Shown: positions 21,155-32,849 of the stretch, piece after piece | Layout of the letters: every line of letters begins with the position of its first letter | Position numbering within the stretch: position 1 is the stretch's first letter | Origin: Bettongia penicillata ogilbyi | Taxonomy: Eukaryota > Chordata > Mammalia > Diprotodontia > Potoroidae | NCBI GenBank assembly: GCA_023548195.1 | Contig: JAJHZJ010000311.1 | Span: 10,574,049 to 10,638,048 of the forward strand | Length of the DNA stretch: 64,000 nt | Reading direction: 5' to 3' | Position numbers and translations under genes: made by a program | The notes under the pieces: model-generated | Databases searched by the model: none | What the model saw: the letters and a program-made list of their open reading frames with translations, nothing else | Told to the model about the DNA's origin: nothing

Positions 21155-22254
21155 TTCTCTTGATTCTTTGGTTTGAAAGTCAAATTTTCTATTCAGCTCT
21201 GGTCTTTTCATTAAGCATGATTGAAAGTCCTCTATTTCATTGAATGATAATTTTTCCCTTAAAGTATCATACTCAGTTTTGCTGGGTAGGTGATTCTCAG
21301 TTTAAATCCTAGTTCCTTTGACTTTTGGGATATCATATTCCAAGCCCTTCGATACTTTAATGCAGAAGGTGCTAGATCTTGTGTTATCTTAATTGTATTT
21401 CCACAATAATAGAATTGGTTCTTTCTGTCTGCTTGCAATATTTTCTCCTTGACCTGGGAACTCTGGAATTTGGCTACAATATTCCTAGGAGATGTTATTT
21501 TTGATCAGTGGATTCTTTCAATATTTATTTTACTTTCTAGTTCTAGAATATCAGGGCAGTTTTCCTTGAAAATTTCATGAAACATGATGTCTAGGTTTTT
21601 TTTTCATCATGGCTGTCATGTTTTTTTAATTTTTAATTTGTCATAATTTTTAAATTGCCTCTCCTGGATCTATTTTCCAGGTAACTTGTTTTTCCAATGA
21701 GATATTTCACATCTTCTATTTTTTCATTCTTTTGGTTTTGTTTTGTAATTTCTTGGTTTCTCATAAAGTAATTAGCTTCCATATAATCCATTCTAATTTT
21801 TGAAGAACTATTTTCTTCAATGAGCTTTGGAATCTCCTTTTTCATTTGGTTTATTCTGCTTTTAAAAGTATTCTTATCCTCATTGGCCTTTTGGGCTTCT
21901 TTTTGCATTAGACTTAGTTTATTTTTAAAGGCATTATTTTCTTCAGCATTTTCTGGGTTTCCTTTAGCCAACCGTTGACTTGCTTTTCATGATTGTCTTG
22001 AGTTGCTCTCATTTATCTTTCCAATTTTTTTCTCTACTTCTCTTACTTGATTTTTAAAATCTTTTCTTGAGCCCTCTCATGGTCTGAGACCATGGTATAT
22101 TTATTTTGGAGGTTTTGGATGCAGAAGCTTTGACTCTTATGTCTTCTTCTGATGGTATGCATTGTTCTTGCTCATCCGAAAGGATAGAAGAAAATACCTG
22201 TTCACCAAGAAAGTAACCTTACATAGTCTTATTTTTTCTCCCTTCTTTGGGCAT
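21155..22254 (-). pseudogene. L1-type ORF1 of copy A, broken
   Basis: Starts at an ATG (22252-22254) with MPKEGRKNKTM, matching copies B and C. L1 ORF1p is a trimeric RNA-binding chaperone with a coiled coil, an RRM and a C-terminal domain. One frame (21971-21633) keeps the coiled coil rich in KxxE heptads and the MRNQEITKQNQKN and NRSRRGNLKIM segments at the RRM start. Before and after that, many stops and frameshifts break it. The C-terminal domain is readable only as fragments. Not functional. Confidence 0.8.
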
Positions 22255-22970
22255 TTTCCCAGCCAGTTACTTGACTTCTGAGTCCTTTGTCAAGAGGAGA
22301 TTATACTCTTGGGATCTGTAAATTCTCAGTTCCTCTAAGGTGGCACAATCAAGGGAGAGGTGTTTCCTCTTCTCCTGGCCTGAGTTCTGGTCTGTGAGCA
22401 ACCACGAGCTTTTCTGCCCAGGATCTGTGAGTAGAATTCCCTCTCCAGAGCCTCCACCAGCTCCACCAGCCAGCACTCTTCCTCACCCTAGGGCTGCCAC
22501 TCAGAGCTGCCACCCAGGTCAGCTATTCAATTCCCCCAGGGTCTTTAGGCCAAGAGCTCCAAAAATGGATGCTGCTGCTGCTGCCCAGAGATAGAGGAGG
22601 ACCCTGCTCCCTTCTCACTCAGTTAAAAGAACTTTCTCACTGACCTTTTAAGCAGTCTCTGGTGTTTGTGGGTTGAGGGACCTGGGAATCACAGCGGCTG
22701 CTTTTGGTGCCCTGAAGCCTACTCTGGTCCTGTTTTTGCCAGGCCTAGCAAACAAGGCTGGACTGTGCTCCACTCTGAGCCCAGTGAGATAGACCTTTCC
22801 TGTAAGTCTTCCAGGCTGCCTTGGGCTGGAAATCTCTTTCACTCTGTTGTTTTTGTGGCTTATGCTGGTCTAGAATTTGTTTAGAATCATTTTTTTTACA
22901 GGTATCTTATGGGCTCTAGGGGAAGAGCTTCTACAAGTCATCCTTCTATTCTTCCATCTTGGCTCTGCCC
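22255..22970 (-). promoter_or_regulatory. 5' UTR of copy A (promoter region)
   Basis: GC-rich relative to the AT-rich surroundings, as for internal promoters of L1-type elements. An antisense frame of 72 codons (22666-22884, plus) lies in it and corresponds in position to antisense frames in copies B and C. Confidence 0.55.
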
Positions 22971-23029
22971 AAAATAGGATGTTTGTTAACAGAGAGTAGG
23001 AGATAATCCTGAATAGGTCAGTAAATTCT

Positions 23030-23089
23030 TTAACAAATATTTATTAAGAACCTACTATGTACCAGCAACTATGCTAAGTACTGAAGATA
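23030..23089 (-). mobile_element. L2 LINE 3' end, left part (split by a MITE)
   Basis: 'aaatatttattaagaaccta' and 'ctatgtaccagcaactatgc' are the complement of the L2 3' terminus. The copy continues after the 302-bp insertion at 23394. Confidence 0.75.
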
Positions 23090-23391
23090 CAGTTATCCCT
23101 TCCACATCATAGGGATAAAGGCAAAGCATTCCCACAATCTGCAAAATCAGTGTAAAATTTTTTGGCCCTTCATATCAGTGAAGAATCTGGTTTAAAAAAA
23201 AAATTAATTGGGTCTTTACAGTACCTTACTTAAAAATTTAGGTTAAGTGTTTTTCTGTTTCATCTTCTGGATTTTGCATGTAATCTGTGCCTTCCACAAA
23301 ATTCCCCCCAAATCCTCATTTAACTTCTTATGCCAACCCCTGATATATCAAACATGTAATAGGGAAAGTTGTGACATGGAAGGGATAACTG
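23090..23391. mobile_element. Non-autonomous DNA transposon, 302 bp, TA target duplication
   Basis: Ends are a perfect 15-bp inverted repeat (CAGTTATCCCTTCCA), with further imperfect pairing beyond. TA flanks both sides (23088-23089 and 23392-23393). The interior has no open frame. TA duplication and CAGT-type ends fit a Tc1/mariner-superfamily (Tigger-like) MITE. It splits an L2 fragment and so is younger than it. Confidence 0.8.
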
Positions 23392-23393
23392 TA

Positions 23394-23900
23394 AAAGTAC
23401 AAAGAATGAAATGATCCTTAATACCAATGAGTTTACAATTCAATGGTAGAGATATAAAAATACATACAGCATCTACATGTATATGTGAAGTTGTTAATAG
23501 ATATAAATATGTACAAAGTAGTTAAATACAAGGTAGGCTTAGGAAGAGATCATTAGCAGTTGGGGAAATGGGAGGAGGAAGGTTTCATGCAGAAGACAGT
23601 ACTTAAAGTACTATCTGAAAGGTAGCAATAAAGGTATGTGGGATGGTCAATGTAAAGCCAAGTATCATGTATGAGGAATAGCCAGATTTGCTGGATCAAA
23701 GTACGGAATACCTGTAATGTACAATAAGGTTGGGAAGCTAAGTCAAGGGCAGGTTGTTTAGGACTTTAAAAGCTATATAGAGGAGTGTCTACTTTATCTT
23801 AGAGGCAAAAGGAAGACACTGGAATAAGTTGAGTAAGGGAGTAAGTCACATGTTCAGATTTGCACTTCAGTTAAGGTTAAACCAGATATGGGGGACCTTA
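23394..23900 (-). mobile_element. L2 LINE, right part
   Basis: 'gagtttacaattcaatggta', 'ggagggaggtttcatgcaga'-like sequence near 23570, 'tcatgtatgaggaatagcca', 'gtttaggactttaaaagcta' and 'gagtaagtcacatgttcaga' follow in the order of the L2 complement (3' UTR then ORF2 end). Confidence 0.65.
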
Positions 23901-24239
23901 ACAAAAATGCAAAAGAGCTTAGATTTCAAAGGAAAAGAAATAGGGAAAAAGGAAAGTTTGGAACAAGGAGGTGACACAATTCAGACTACAAATTCTCTGG
24001 TTACTAAAAAGAAAATCTTTAAGATCTCCTAAGAGCACCATATTATACATCATCTTTGAAAAGGCTGCCTTCCCCAAAAATTATATTGTGAAATTATTTA
24101 CTGTAATTAGAAGTAGTGATAACTGTACCTATGCTTTTACTTGTTAGGAAACTCCTTGATAAGGAAATTGTTCTTAATTAGCAAGGCAAGTTGACACCTT
24201 CTCTGAAATGTAGAGCTATAAAGATTTGAGTAGAACAGA
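23901..24239. other. Unassigned DNA
   Basis: No recognisable element. Confidence 0.4.
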
Positions 24240-24360
24240 GAATTCATGTGACTCACTCAGGGTAACACAGTCTTCAGTGTTGGGGACAAGACTTGAACAT
24301 GCTTTGTCCTGGCTCTGCAGTCAATTGTTTACCTACCACATCATGTTACCACTTCATTTA
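24240..24360 (-). mobile_element. MIR/THER1-type SINE fragment
   Basis: 'gtgactcactcagggtaaca', 'acaagacttgaacatgcttt' and 'accacatcatgttaccactt': complement head region. Confidence 0.6.
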
Positions 24361-24439
24361 GTTAAAATGTTACAATAATGCCTTGTGGGGTGTAGGTATA
24401 ACCAAGTTGTTTGTAATAATTGTGTGCCAGTATTATATT

Positions 24440-24560
24440 TCTTACATATTTTGCAAAGAATTTTATAAACATCCTCTCACTCATCCTATGGGAGTTTAAG
24501 TGAAGAAACTGAGGCAATTAAGTATCGAATGGCTCTGTCATGGTTAGACAAAATGGAAAG
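24440..24560 (-). mobile_element. MIR/THER1-type SINE fragment
   Basis: 'tgcaaagaattttataaaca' and 'gaagaaactgaggcaattaa': complement of the MIR 3' half. Confidence 0.55.
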
Positions 24561-24911
24561 TGAAATATCTTTCTATTCTACTGATTTCTAATGGTTTTCC
24601 TCAACTTCTAGAGTACCAATATTACCTGATTTTTATCATGAGACACTAACAATGTATATGATGCATTAAACTCATAAAAATTTTTAACTAAATAGGTATG
24701 AAAATATATTTCAGTCCAAATCATAGATTTCATACTTGTGGAATTACCTTCTAGTGTGGAAACCCCTTCTACCAATGCACATTAGCAACTCATCTGCTAA
24801 AAGAGTTTGAGTTGCTTCAAGGCTGAGGGCTTATGAAACTTGCCTATTACTATCCAATATGTGTCAGAGGTAGAATTTGATCTTAAGTCTTTTTTCAATA
24901 CTCTATGCCCT

Positions 24912-25170
24912 ATAGTAGCTAGGTGGTACAGTGGATAGAGTGCTGGCTCTGAAGTTAGAAAGACTTGAGTTCAAATTTGAGTTACTAACTATGTGACCCT
25001 GCTCAGACTTAACCTCTGTCTGCCTTAGTTCCCTCATCTTTACAAAAAGGAGATAGTAATAGGACCTAACTCATTGAGATGTTGTAAAGCTCAAATGAGA
25101 TAATATTTGTAGAGCAATATATAGACCTTAAAGTGCCATGGAAATATTAGCCATTGTGATAATAATGTTA
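24912..25170 (+). mobile_element. MIR/THER1-type SINE, full length
   Basis: 'gctaggtggtacagtggata', 'gagtgctggctctgaagtta', 'gacttgagttcaaatttgag', 'tatgtgaccctgctcagact', 'cattgagatgttgtaaagct', 'atgagataatatttgtagag'. All parts from tRNA-like head to 3' tail are present. One of the clearest SINEs here. Confidence 0.9.
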
Positions 25171-25464
25171 CAACCCTCTTAAAATAAAATTAATTTAAAT
25201 AAGATCAATTCTTGTGTACAATTCTACCAAAAATAATTCTTGTTTTCCATCCGCTCATTATTTTACATAACCATATCAGAGACATACATTAACAGAAACC
25301 ACTGAAAAACCATGATGCCTGACTTTCTACTTTAGGAAAGTCAGTACCCAAATTCTAATGAGATATCGTCCTCTTCCTTTCCTAGGAGGTGGTCTAAATC
25401 AGAAAAGATTTCAATTCAGATAATTCTATATGTGTGATCTAAATTAGTTCAACTGAAGAGAAAC

Positions 25465-25625
25465 ATCATGAATACTGGACTGAAAGTCAGGAACTCTAAA
25501 TGGAATTTCTAGATGTGGGAATGTAAATGAATTGGCCTTCGTAGATTTTGTTTCTCTTTTCGATAAAATGAGATGAAATTGGAATGGATGATTTTTAATG
25601 TAACCTCCCCCTGTAACCTTCTATT
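25465..25625 (+). mobile_element. MIR/THER1-type SINE, degraded
   Basis: 'atactggactgaaagtcagg', 'gtttctcttttcgataaaat' and 'gaaattggaatggatgattt'. Confidence 0.6.
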
Positions 25626-27789
25626 TCATTATAGAAGTCATTTTAAGGGAGTAGAATAGAATAAACTTTTTACCCTGGATGTCATAAAGATAAAGGAGAG
25701 ACTGGAGACTCTCAGAGCTATATTTTCAGGCAAACAGCAAAGTCTAGAGCCTCCTAGTCCAGAATCAGTCTTCATCAGTGGTATTTTTTCCCTCCTATTC
25801 TAACTGAATGGTCTATTCCCAAATCCTCCATCCACCCATTGAAGCACAGACAGAAAAGAAGCCTTCAAACAACTACCATGTCCTTGAAGGAAACAGAGGA
25901 AACAGAAGGAAACTGCTAGTCCTGGAGTCCAGCATTAATTGGCAGGCTTCACAAGCAGATAAACAGAAACGAAGGGTATCCCCAACATTACGGCCTTCTA
26001 GTTCCACATATGTTCCATCTGATGAAACCAGAAACTTTTTAACCATAACTTGCCCCATGAGAGAGTATATGAATAATTAGTTCAAGTGAGATCACCATTC
26101 TTGAGTCTCAGTTGAAGTATCATTGGTAAAGATCAAGGGTTCTAAAGGAGTTGGGGGGATGTTGACACCTGAGCAGCATGTCTATAGCCACTTTATTTTC
26201 CCCATCAAATGGTTCTATACATTTATGCTTTCCTTTCATCTCAGTGTTTGACAGCCAGCTTGAATGTGTGTAATTGCTGAGGGCCGTAGCTTTCCCTGAG
26301 CCACCCTGGTCCCTCTTCCCCCTCCCAACCTTCCCCAGTAAATATCCTTGCACCTGCACTAGGGATCATGGAAGCTGTACATCATTGACAGGAAGGAAGA
26401 TTAGGTTGGCAGCAGTACACTAGATGGATTAGAGAGGGGAAAGCCTAGAATCAGGGAAGCCATCAAGGAGAGGCTAATGCCATAATCCAGGAACAAGGTG
26501 ATGTCACACATCATCTTGTGGTGGCAACAAAAATGATGAGGAGAAAATTGCAGAGATATTTTGAAGGAAAAAATGGCAGGGCTTTTTGATTGATTATATA
26601 CAGGAGATGAAATTGCAAATAACTTGAAGATTTTCATTCTATATGACTAGCTGTGTGGGGATTTTTTTAGACTAGAAACCAGAAAGTTAGAATGGGAAGC
26701 GGATGTGGTTGAAGTGATAATAAGCAGCTCAATTATTGGAAGAGGTTAATTTCTTCTATGGTGATGCTATAACTAATGTTGGTCTACTGGTCAGCATTAA
26801 TTCAAGATCCACAAATTGATAGATCATGTCTATCTGATAGTCTGATAGCTCTTGATACAGCTAAAATTTTAAAATACTTGATATATGTTCACTCTTTTAT
26901 TCCCAAAGCTAATTCTTGAATACAGTTTTAATAAACTGTGAACACCAAATAAAGTTTTTCATATAAACAATGCATTTAGTGAGGAACGGAAGTATAAGCA
27001 TGGACATAATCTACTATTTCTTTTTTGCACTGATGGACATTAGCCAGCACATAGCTATTAAGGAAATTTGTTTCCAGAGAGACCCATATCTTGGTTTCCA
27101 ACGTAATAGTTGGTTTAGTTTTTCATTTCCAAAGCAACTAAAATAATTCAATTATGTTAGATTTAAAAGGAGATTTGTGTTTCCTAAAAATTCCTTCAAA
27201 ACTCTTTTGTCTAATCAAGAATGGATTGCCAAAGAAACAAAAAATGGACTTACAATAAGGGGAGGGGAATCTTATCAACCCACCAAAGATGAAAGGGCAG
27301 AGTTCAGCTTCAGGTTCCAAGTACAAGCTGCCTCCTGACCCAACAAAGGCCCTCCTCAGTAGCCACGTGTTCTGCCCTCCAGATTGGAGAAAGCGTTGCC
27401 ATGGAAGCATTGGCTATATTAAGGTGGACAAAATATCTTCATGTGATAAAAAGGACGAAACAGGCTGACAGAAAATGAAAGGCTTACTATGGGCTATGTA
27501 GGGGCAAGTATTTAGGCAAATATACTGAAGAAACTTGACAGGTTTTTGAGAGTTTTTAAAATGTGAAGTGTGCATGTTTAAATTGGTTAAAAATAATTGA
27601 CAAATGAATATGATAACAATTTACTTTTATTTTAAAATTTTCTGCTGGTAATTTTTAATAAAAAAAATTTCAATTACAATGTTAGTTTTAAAAGTTTATC
27701 TCTTGACAGAGGTCTAGATGAGAAATCATCATTTGGATTTTTTGAATATTTAATAGAGATAATTTGAACAGACTAAAGAATTATTTATT
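25626..27789. other. Unassigned DNA
   Basis: About 2.2 kb in which I place no element. Open frames of 90 (25808-26080, plus), 79 (26120-26359, minus) and 90 codons (27138-27410, minus) lack splice context and recognisable motifs. A GC-richer patch at 26270-26370 with a nearby minus-strand AATAAA was considered as an LTR but has no matched ends. Confidence 0.4.
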
Positions 27790-28050
27790 TTTAGAGTTGG
27801 AAGGGACCTCAGACTGTTTTATAATCCAGATCGTGTTTATCCAGAGATCCTGCATCTAAGTTTCAAACATCATATTCATTCTGATTAATTTCCAGGTTAT
27901 TTAAATAATTCAGATGTATTCTGAATTAATTCAGAGTTAATAATCTTCAAGCAGATATAATATTATTATCCATCATTTTTCAGATATCAGCTGAGGCCTA
28001 GAGCACTTAAGTGTTGTACTTAAAGCACAACCAGAAAATTATGCAGGGGG
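27790..28050 (-). mobile_element. MIR-like SINE, two pieces
   Basis: 27793-27815 'agagttggaagggacctcag' and 27960-28010 'tattattatccatcattttt' with 'gctgaggcctagagcactta' are complement parts of MIR-like modules with unplaced sequence between. Confidence 0.5.
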
Positions 28051-29547
28051 ATGAGAACTGGGGTCTTCTGCTTTCTGAAACAGAACAGAATGGACCTTAC
28101 TTTTCTTCTATTTTGTGTTGTCGGCTCTTCTTTTTCATGCCCTATCCCAACTTTCCTTAAAGAAGTGTGCATGTGTGAGTGGGAGAGGGATGAGGAAGGT
28201 TTGAGAGAAAATGATAGACACCTTCCTGTTCAGGTTGGAAATATTGTTTTAATTTTAGAATTGTTTTAAGCCTCATTTGAAGGTGGGAGCTCAGACACAG
28301 GCTAGATTAATGGGTTGGCAAGAAGCCGGATGGAACAGTGAAGGCTGTGCCAGCCTAACCACACAGTCCTGCCAAACCAGCTTGAGTTCGACCTGCCACC
28401 AGCCTTGATGCCCATTCCTTGGCCTTTCTGGAGTATCTGCCAGGCAGTAGAAGCAGTGCCAAATTTGATGGCCATTTGTGATATGGGCAAGTACCCACTA
28501 GGGACTCATTGGTAGCAGAAGAACTTATTTCACATGTGACCTAATCAAGATTTGAATTTGAGTCTCCAGAGGAAGAGGATATCTTAATTTTTTTTCTATG
28601 TTATTTGAGGGCTTAATTTGTCTATATGTAGTCATGGGCATGGTTTTCTAGGATAAGAGTTGGAGGAGGTGAGTTTTATATTTTGTGATTTCTAAATTCA
28701 TATTATATATACTTAACTTATACAGACTTTCTCATTTTTTGGCTTTATTTTTTTTCTCACTTTTCTGTTAAGCTTGTTTTCACAGATACACATCTCCTTG
28801 TTTTTTCTGGTATAAGATAATTCCATATCTTGGCTACTAATTGTCTGGGGGCATTTCTGCCCTTGCTCTCCTTGGTAATGAGTACTCTGTGTTTTCTCAT
28901 GTTCCTAGTTTTGCCAGTGGGAAGTATTTGCTTAGATCAATTTCAGCAATTTTCCCTTGTATCTGAGAAACTTTCTTGCAGCACTGTAGGGCATAACACC
29001 TCACATTCTTCCCGATGAAAATAAATCCTTATTCCACCTCTAACCCTGGGCTTTAAATGTTTTGGTTCCCCATGCACAACATGCTGTTCTCCATCTGTAT
29101 GGAGGAGAGACAATGATGACAAAAAGTTGACCCCTAAAGATTTCTTCATCTTATAATGCACAGCATGTGTTATTGCTAGTGATTAAGGGAACACATGATT
29201 ATTGGGGAAGCAGGCAAGCAAATGACATTTCCAGTTATTGCAACACATCTGTTGATAGGAATTGGATCCATGTCATCCCTCTGCATTGCAATAGTATAGT
29301 CAGAACTATGATCTGTGCTTTGGAGATTTAAAGTTGTACTTTATCTAATGCCCATAAATAATGCTACCTGGAGTCACTTCCAGGCAAATTGGGTGAATTT
29401 TAGAAAGAAAAAAGTTTTTTTTCTTCCCTAAGCTTTACATATTTTCCCCGTTTCCTTATAGTTCATTCACACCTCCCTCCAAAAACAACAATACCAGCAA
29501 TGATGGCAATTTTCACCTTCATCACCATCATCACCATTATCATCATT
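28051..29547. other. Unassigned DNA
   Basis: Includes a GC-richer patch (28290-28500) with a 62-codon antisense frame and a stretch with 'gaaaataaatcc' near 29020. Neither could be assigned. A degenerate (TCA)n run lies at 29517-29548. Confidence 0.4.
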
Positions 29548-29715
29548 GTCACTAGCATTTATATAGCACTTTAAGGTTTGCAACGAACTTTGCCAATATT
29601 TATGTTCACAATAATCGTGGGAGCAGATACTATTACTACTCCCACTTAACAAATGAAGAAATGGAAGCAAAGAGAGTTTAAGTGACTTTCCCAAAGTCAC
29701 ACAACTTTTGAGTGG
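29548..29715 (-). mobile_element. MIR/THER1-type SINE
   Basis: 'tagcatttatatagcacttt', 'aaggtttgcaacgaactttg', 'aagtgactttcccaaagtca'. Well-preserved complement of the 3' half to core. Confidence 0.85.
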
Positions 29716-30577
29716 TCTGTTGTGCTTATTCTGTGGCATACTCTTCTGCCAGGATTTTCCTATACGTTTTTGATGCTTCCCCTACTAGAGTCTAGATACC
29801 TATATGTTTGTCATTTCCATATACATGCGACATACTTGACTTTTACCTTTCCCTGCTTCTTCCTCTATCAAAATGCATCTGTCCTATGCCATTTATTACA
29901 TGAATAAATTGTGGCAACAATAACTGTACACAGTGTTATCCTTCCATATTATATGTCTTAATCAAACTAAATTGTGCCTATTTTCAGAAGGACTTTAAGG
30001 GTATGGTGGAGGGTTTTCCCATACTGTGGTAGATTAATGGAGAAGATATTCTTGGGCTAGAGATTCTTTAGGCAACTGTCAGTCAGACAATGCACAAATG
30101 AAGGATTTTTAACTGAGCCACTGGCAAAAAATGGAACTGTCTCTTAGAGCTTAACCCTGAACATGCCTCTTGTTCTTTTCATGAATTTATTTTACCCTTT
30201 GTCTGCATTTAAGTTCCATTTTCTTCCTCCTGGCTCTTGAATGATCATAGTCTTTCAAAAACATGCCAGTGTTAATTCTACCATGTCAATTAATCATTTA
30301 GAAGTGGGTTCTTGGCAATGTGGTTGCCATATCATATCAGTTTCTCCAGCCTTCAAAACATCACCCTTTGACAGGAGGTCTCATCTAGAAGTATGGTTAG
30401 CAAATGGCAAGGATGTCAAATATTTCTCCCTTTTAAAAAATTTAATATGTTCTCCTGTGGCCTGATTACAGAATTTTTTTAATGCTTAGTATTTCTTCAG
30501 TGCCACAGTCCAAGTTTGTTTCCAAGAAAAAACATGTAATTATACTGCACTGCACACATTCTTAATTATTGCATTCT

Positions 30578-30614
<37 letters not shown>

Positions 30615-31079
30615 AATGGCTAACTTTTCAAAACTGTCTGTTTCTTTTGGCATTACTAGCTACAATTTCTCTGCAGGTAAATTCCCAAACATGCTGTCAA
30701 TGAAAGATTGTTTCAGTTTATCAAAAATTTTAGAGAAAGCATTTATGAAATAAACTTAATTCAGAAGAAAATGCTGATTCCATTGGTTTTACATGTGCAA
30801 TCATTGGATATACACATGCAAAATAATAACTTAATAAAGTGAAGTGTTATTTCTCAGAGATGCTATTGATCCAAATATGCATAATGTAAATTTAAAAACA
30901 TTATTACACATCCTCATTACTATCTGAGTATGCAATTGTCATTTACACGACATGAAAGAAACAATATTTCTGTCCACATTTCTAATATAAAATAATTTGA
31001 CAGCAAAACAAATATGCTATTCCTTACTTAGATGATTTACATGAAATAGAAGATATATTAGATTCAATAACTATGGCTA
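29716..31079. other. Unassigned DNA with (CT)n
   Basis: A (CT)13 tract lies at 30583-30609. The rest has no recognised element. The last 11 bases (31069-31079) are the left target duplication of copy B. Confidence 0.45.
31069..31079. repeat. Target-site duplication of copy B (left)
   Basis: AACTATGGCTA, repeated at 33689-33699 after the A tail. The exact length is uncertain by one or two bases because the tail is A-rich. Confidence 0.85.
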
Positions 31080-31750
31080 GGTGAGGAGCCAAGATGGTGG
31101 AGTAGAAAGACTCATGCATGCTAGCTCCGGATCCACAGCCCATAAATTTCCTGTAAAGAACTCCCTACAAATTCTGGAGCACTGCAAGCTGTACAGAAAC
31201 ACAGTGGAAGAGATTTCCGTTCCAGAGAGCCCTGGAAAGCTGTCCACAGGCGTCTGTCATACTCTGGACAGCGGAGCCCACCCCTGTGCTGCCCTGGCCG
31301 AGCGGCCCCAAAGGAGCATATCCGAGCAGGCTTCAGGGATGGAATCTCCAGCGGCCACGAAAGTCCCTCCACCCACAGGCACTACAGGTCAGTGAGAGAG
31401 ACTTCTGGGATGGCCGAGAGGGGAGAGGGGTGTCTCTGGGGTTCAGGCCCCCTCGGGAGGCAGTGGCAGAGGCAGAGGCAGAGGCAGCAGCAGCCTGGAA
31501 CTCCCGGTGAAGGCAGGAGTTCCATTACAGAAGGTCTCTGCATAAACCCCCTGAGGGAACTGAGCCTGGGAGGTGGCCCTGCCCCCACCTAAGCACCAGA
31601 ACTTAAGCTCACATTGAATAGCAGCTGCTCCCACCACGGAAATCCCTGAGGCTGGGAAGCAGCATTTGAATCTCAGACCCTAAGCACTAGTTGGGCAGAT
31701 CTAGGCAGGGGTGGAGAGGAATCTCAGAAGTCAAGTAACCAGCTGGGAAA
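31080..31750 (+). promoter_or_regulatory. 5' UTR of copy B (promoter region)
   Basis: GC-rich with a GGCAGA/CAG repeat at 31460-31495 and one copy of the 'ctctgcataaa...ctgagcctgggagg' unit (31529-31575) that occurs three times in copy C. An antisense frame starting MEGLSW (31372 down to 31121) matches the start of one in copy C. Confidence 0.6.
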
Positions 31751-32632
31751 ATGCCCAGAAAAAGGAAGTAAAATAAGACCATAGAGAGCTACTTTCTTGG
31801 GGAAGAGATGTTCCTTCCTCCTTTCATTTCTGATGAGGAAGTACAATGCTTGCCATCAGGGAAAGACATGGAGGTCAGGAAAAAGAGGTTCAAAAAGCCA
31901 GTGAGGAGAAGAATGCTTTCAAAAGCAGAATTAGCCAAATGGAAAAAGAGGTTAAAAAGCTCACTGAAGAAAAATAGTTCTCTCAAGATTAGAATGGAAC
32001 AAATGGAGTCTAACGACTTTCTGAGAAACCAAGAAATCATAAAACAAAACCAAAAGAATGAAAACATGGAAGAGAATGTGAAATATCTCATTGAAAAAAC
32101 AACTGACCTGGAAAATAGATCCAGGGGAGACAATTTAAGAATTATGGGACTAGCTGAAAGCCATGATCAAAAAAAGAGCCTAGACATCATCTTTCATGAA
32201 ATTATCAAGGAAAACTGCCCTGAGATTCTAGAACCAGAGGGCAGAATAAGTATTGAAGGAATTCATCGATCACTGCCTGAAAGAGATCCAAAAAGAGAAA
32301 CTCCTAGGAACGTTGTGGCCAAATTCCAGAGTTCCCAGGTCAAGGAGAAAATCTTGCAAGCAGCTAGAAAGAAACAATTCCAGTATTGTGGAAATACAAT
32401 CAGGATAACACAAGATCTAGCAGCTTCTACATTAAGGGATCGAAGGGCATGGAATAGGATATTCCAGAAGTCAAAGGAACTAGGACTCAACCCAAGAATC
32501 ACCTACCCAGCAAAACTGAGCATAATACTTCAAGGGAAAATATGGTCTTTCAATGAAACAGAGGACTTTCAAGCATTCTTGATGAAAAGACCAGAGCTGA
32601 AAAGAAAATTTTACTTTCAAACACAAGAATGA
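31751..32632 (+). pseudogene. L1-type ORF1 of copy B, rearranged
   Basis: Starts MPRKRK then a TAA stop (31769-31771). From 31808 an unbroken frame of 274 codons reaches the normal stop at 32632. It is a mosaic: after a deletion of about 230 bases the frame runs out of register for about 33 codons (31877-31973), giving a Lys/Arg-rich stretch. An extra A in the A5 run near 31970 then restores the true frame at NSSLKIRMEQM. From there the RRM (NRSRGDNLRIMGL) and C-terminal domain (DLAASTLRDRRAWNR, PAKLS, GKIWSFNETEDFQAF) are complete. The N-terminal coiled coil is therefore mostly lost. It could make only an altered, probably non-trimerising protein. Confidence 0.85.
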
Positions 32633-32764
32633 GAAGAAGCATGAAAAAGTAAACAGCAAAGAGAAGTCATAAGGGACTTACCAAAAGTGATCTGTTTACA
32701 TTCCTACATGGAAAGACAATATTTGTAACTCTTAAAATGTTTCAGTATCTGGGTAGTTGGTGGG

Positions 32765-32849
32765 ACCACACACATACATACACACATGCACACACACACA
32801 CGTACATGCGTGCATGCACACACACATACACACATGCACGCACGCACAG
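32765..32849. repeat. CA/TG-rich alternating tract in 3' UTR of copy B
   Basis: Mostly alternating purine-pyrimidine with CACACA, GTGCATGC and GCACGCACGC parts. Present at the same place in copies A and C. Confidence 0.9.

Larger units (their letters stand above)
20051..22970 (-). mobile_element. ORF1-only L1 element (HAL1-type), copy A
   Basis: A complete-looking element of 2.9 kb on the minus strand. The 5' end at 22970 reads 'gggcagagccaagatgg', the classic L1 start. A GC-rich 5' UTR of about 0.7 kb follows, then ORF1 (about 22254-21155), then a 3' UTR of about 1.1 kb ending at 20051 with 'aaaataaataaattttaaa'-like sequence. There is no trace of ORF2 between ORF1 and the 3' UTR. The junction is the same as in copies B and C, which argues for a family that lost ORF2 before spreading. 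This is the most diverged of the three. No clear target duplication was found. Confidence 0.8.

Noticed and set aside
22340..22594. 84-codon Pro/Ala-rich frame
   Set aside because: Lies antisense to the GC-rich 5' UTR and start of ORF1 of copy A; the alanine run is a GCT repeat. Not matched in the other copies.
26120..26400. Possible minus-strand LTR (AATAAA, GC-richer patch)
   Set aside because: No TG/CA ends with matching target duplication were found.
28290..28500. GC-richer patch with a 62-codon antisense frame as a processed pseudogene
   Set aside because: Neither strand gave a protein I recognise and there is no A tail or target duplication.
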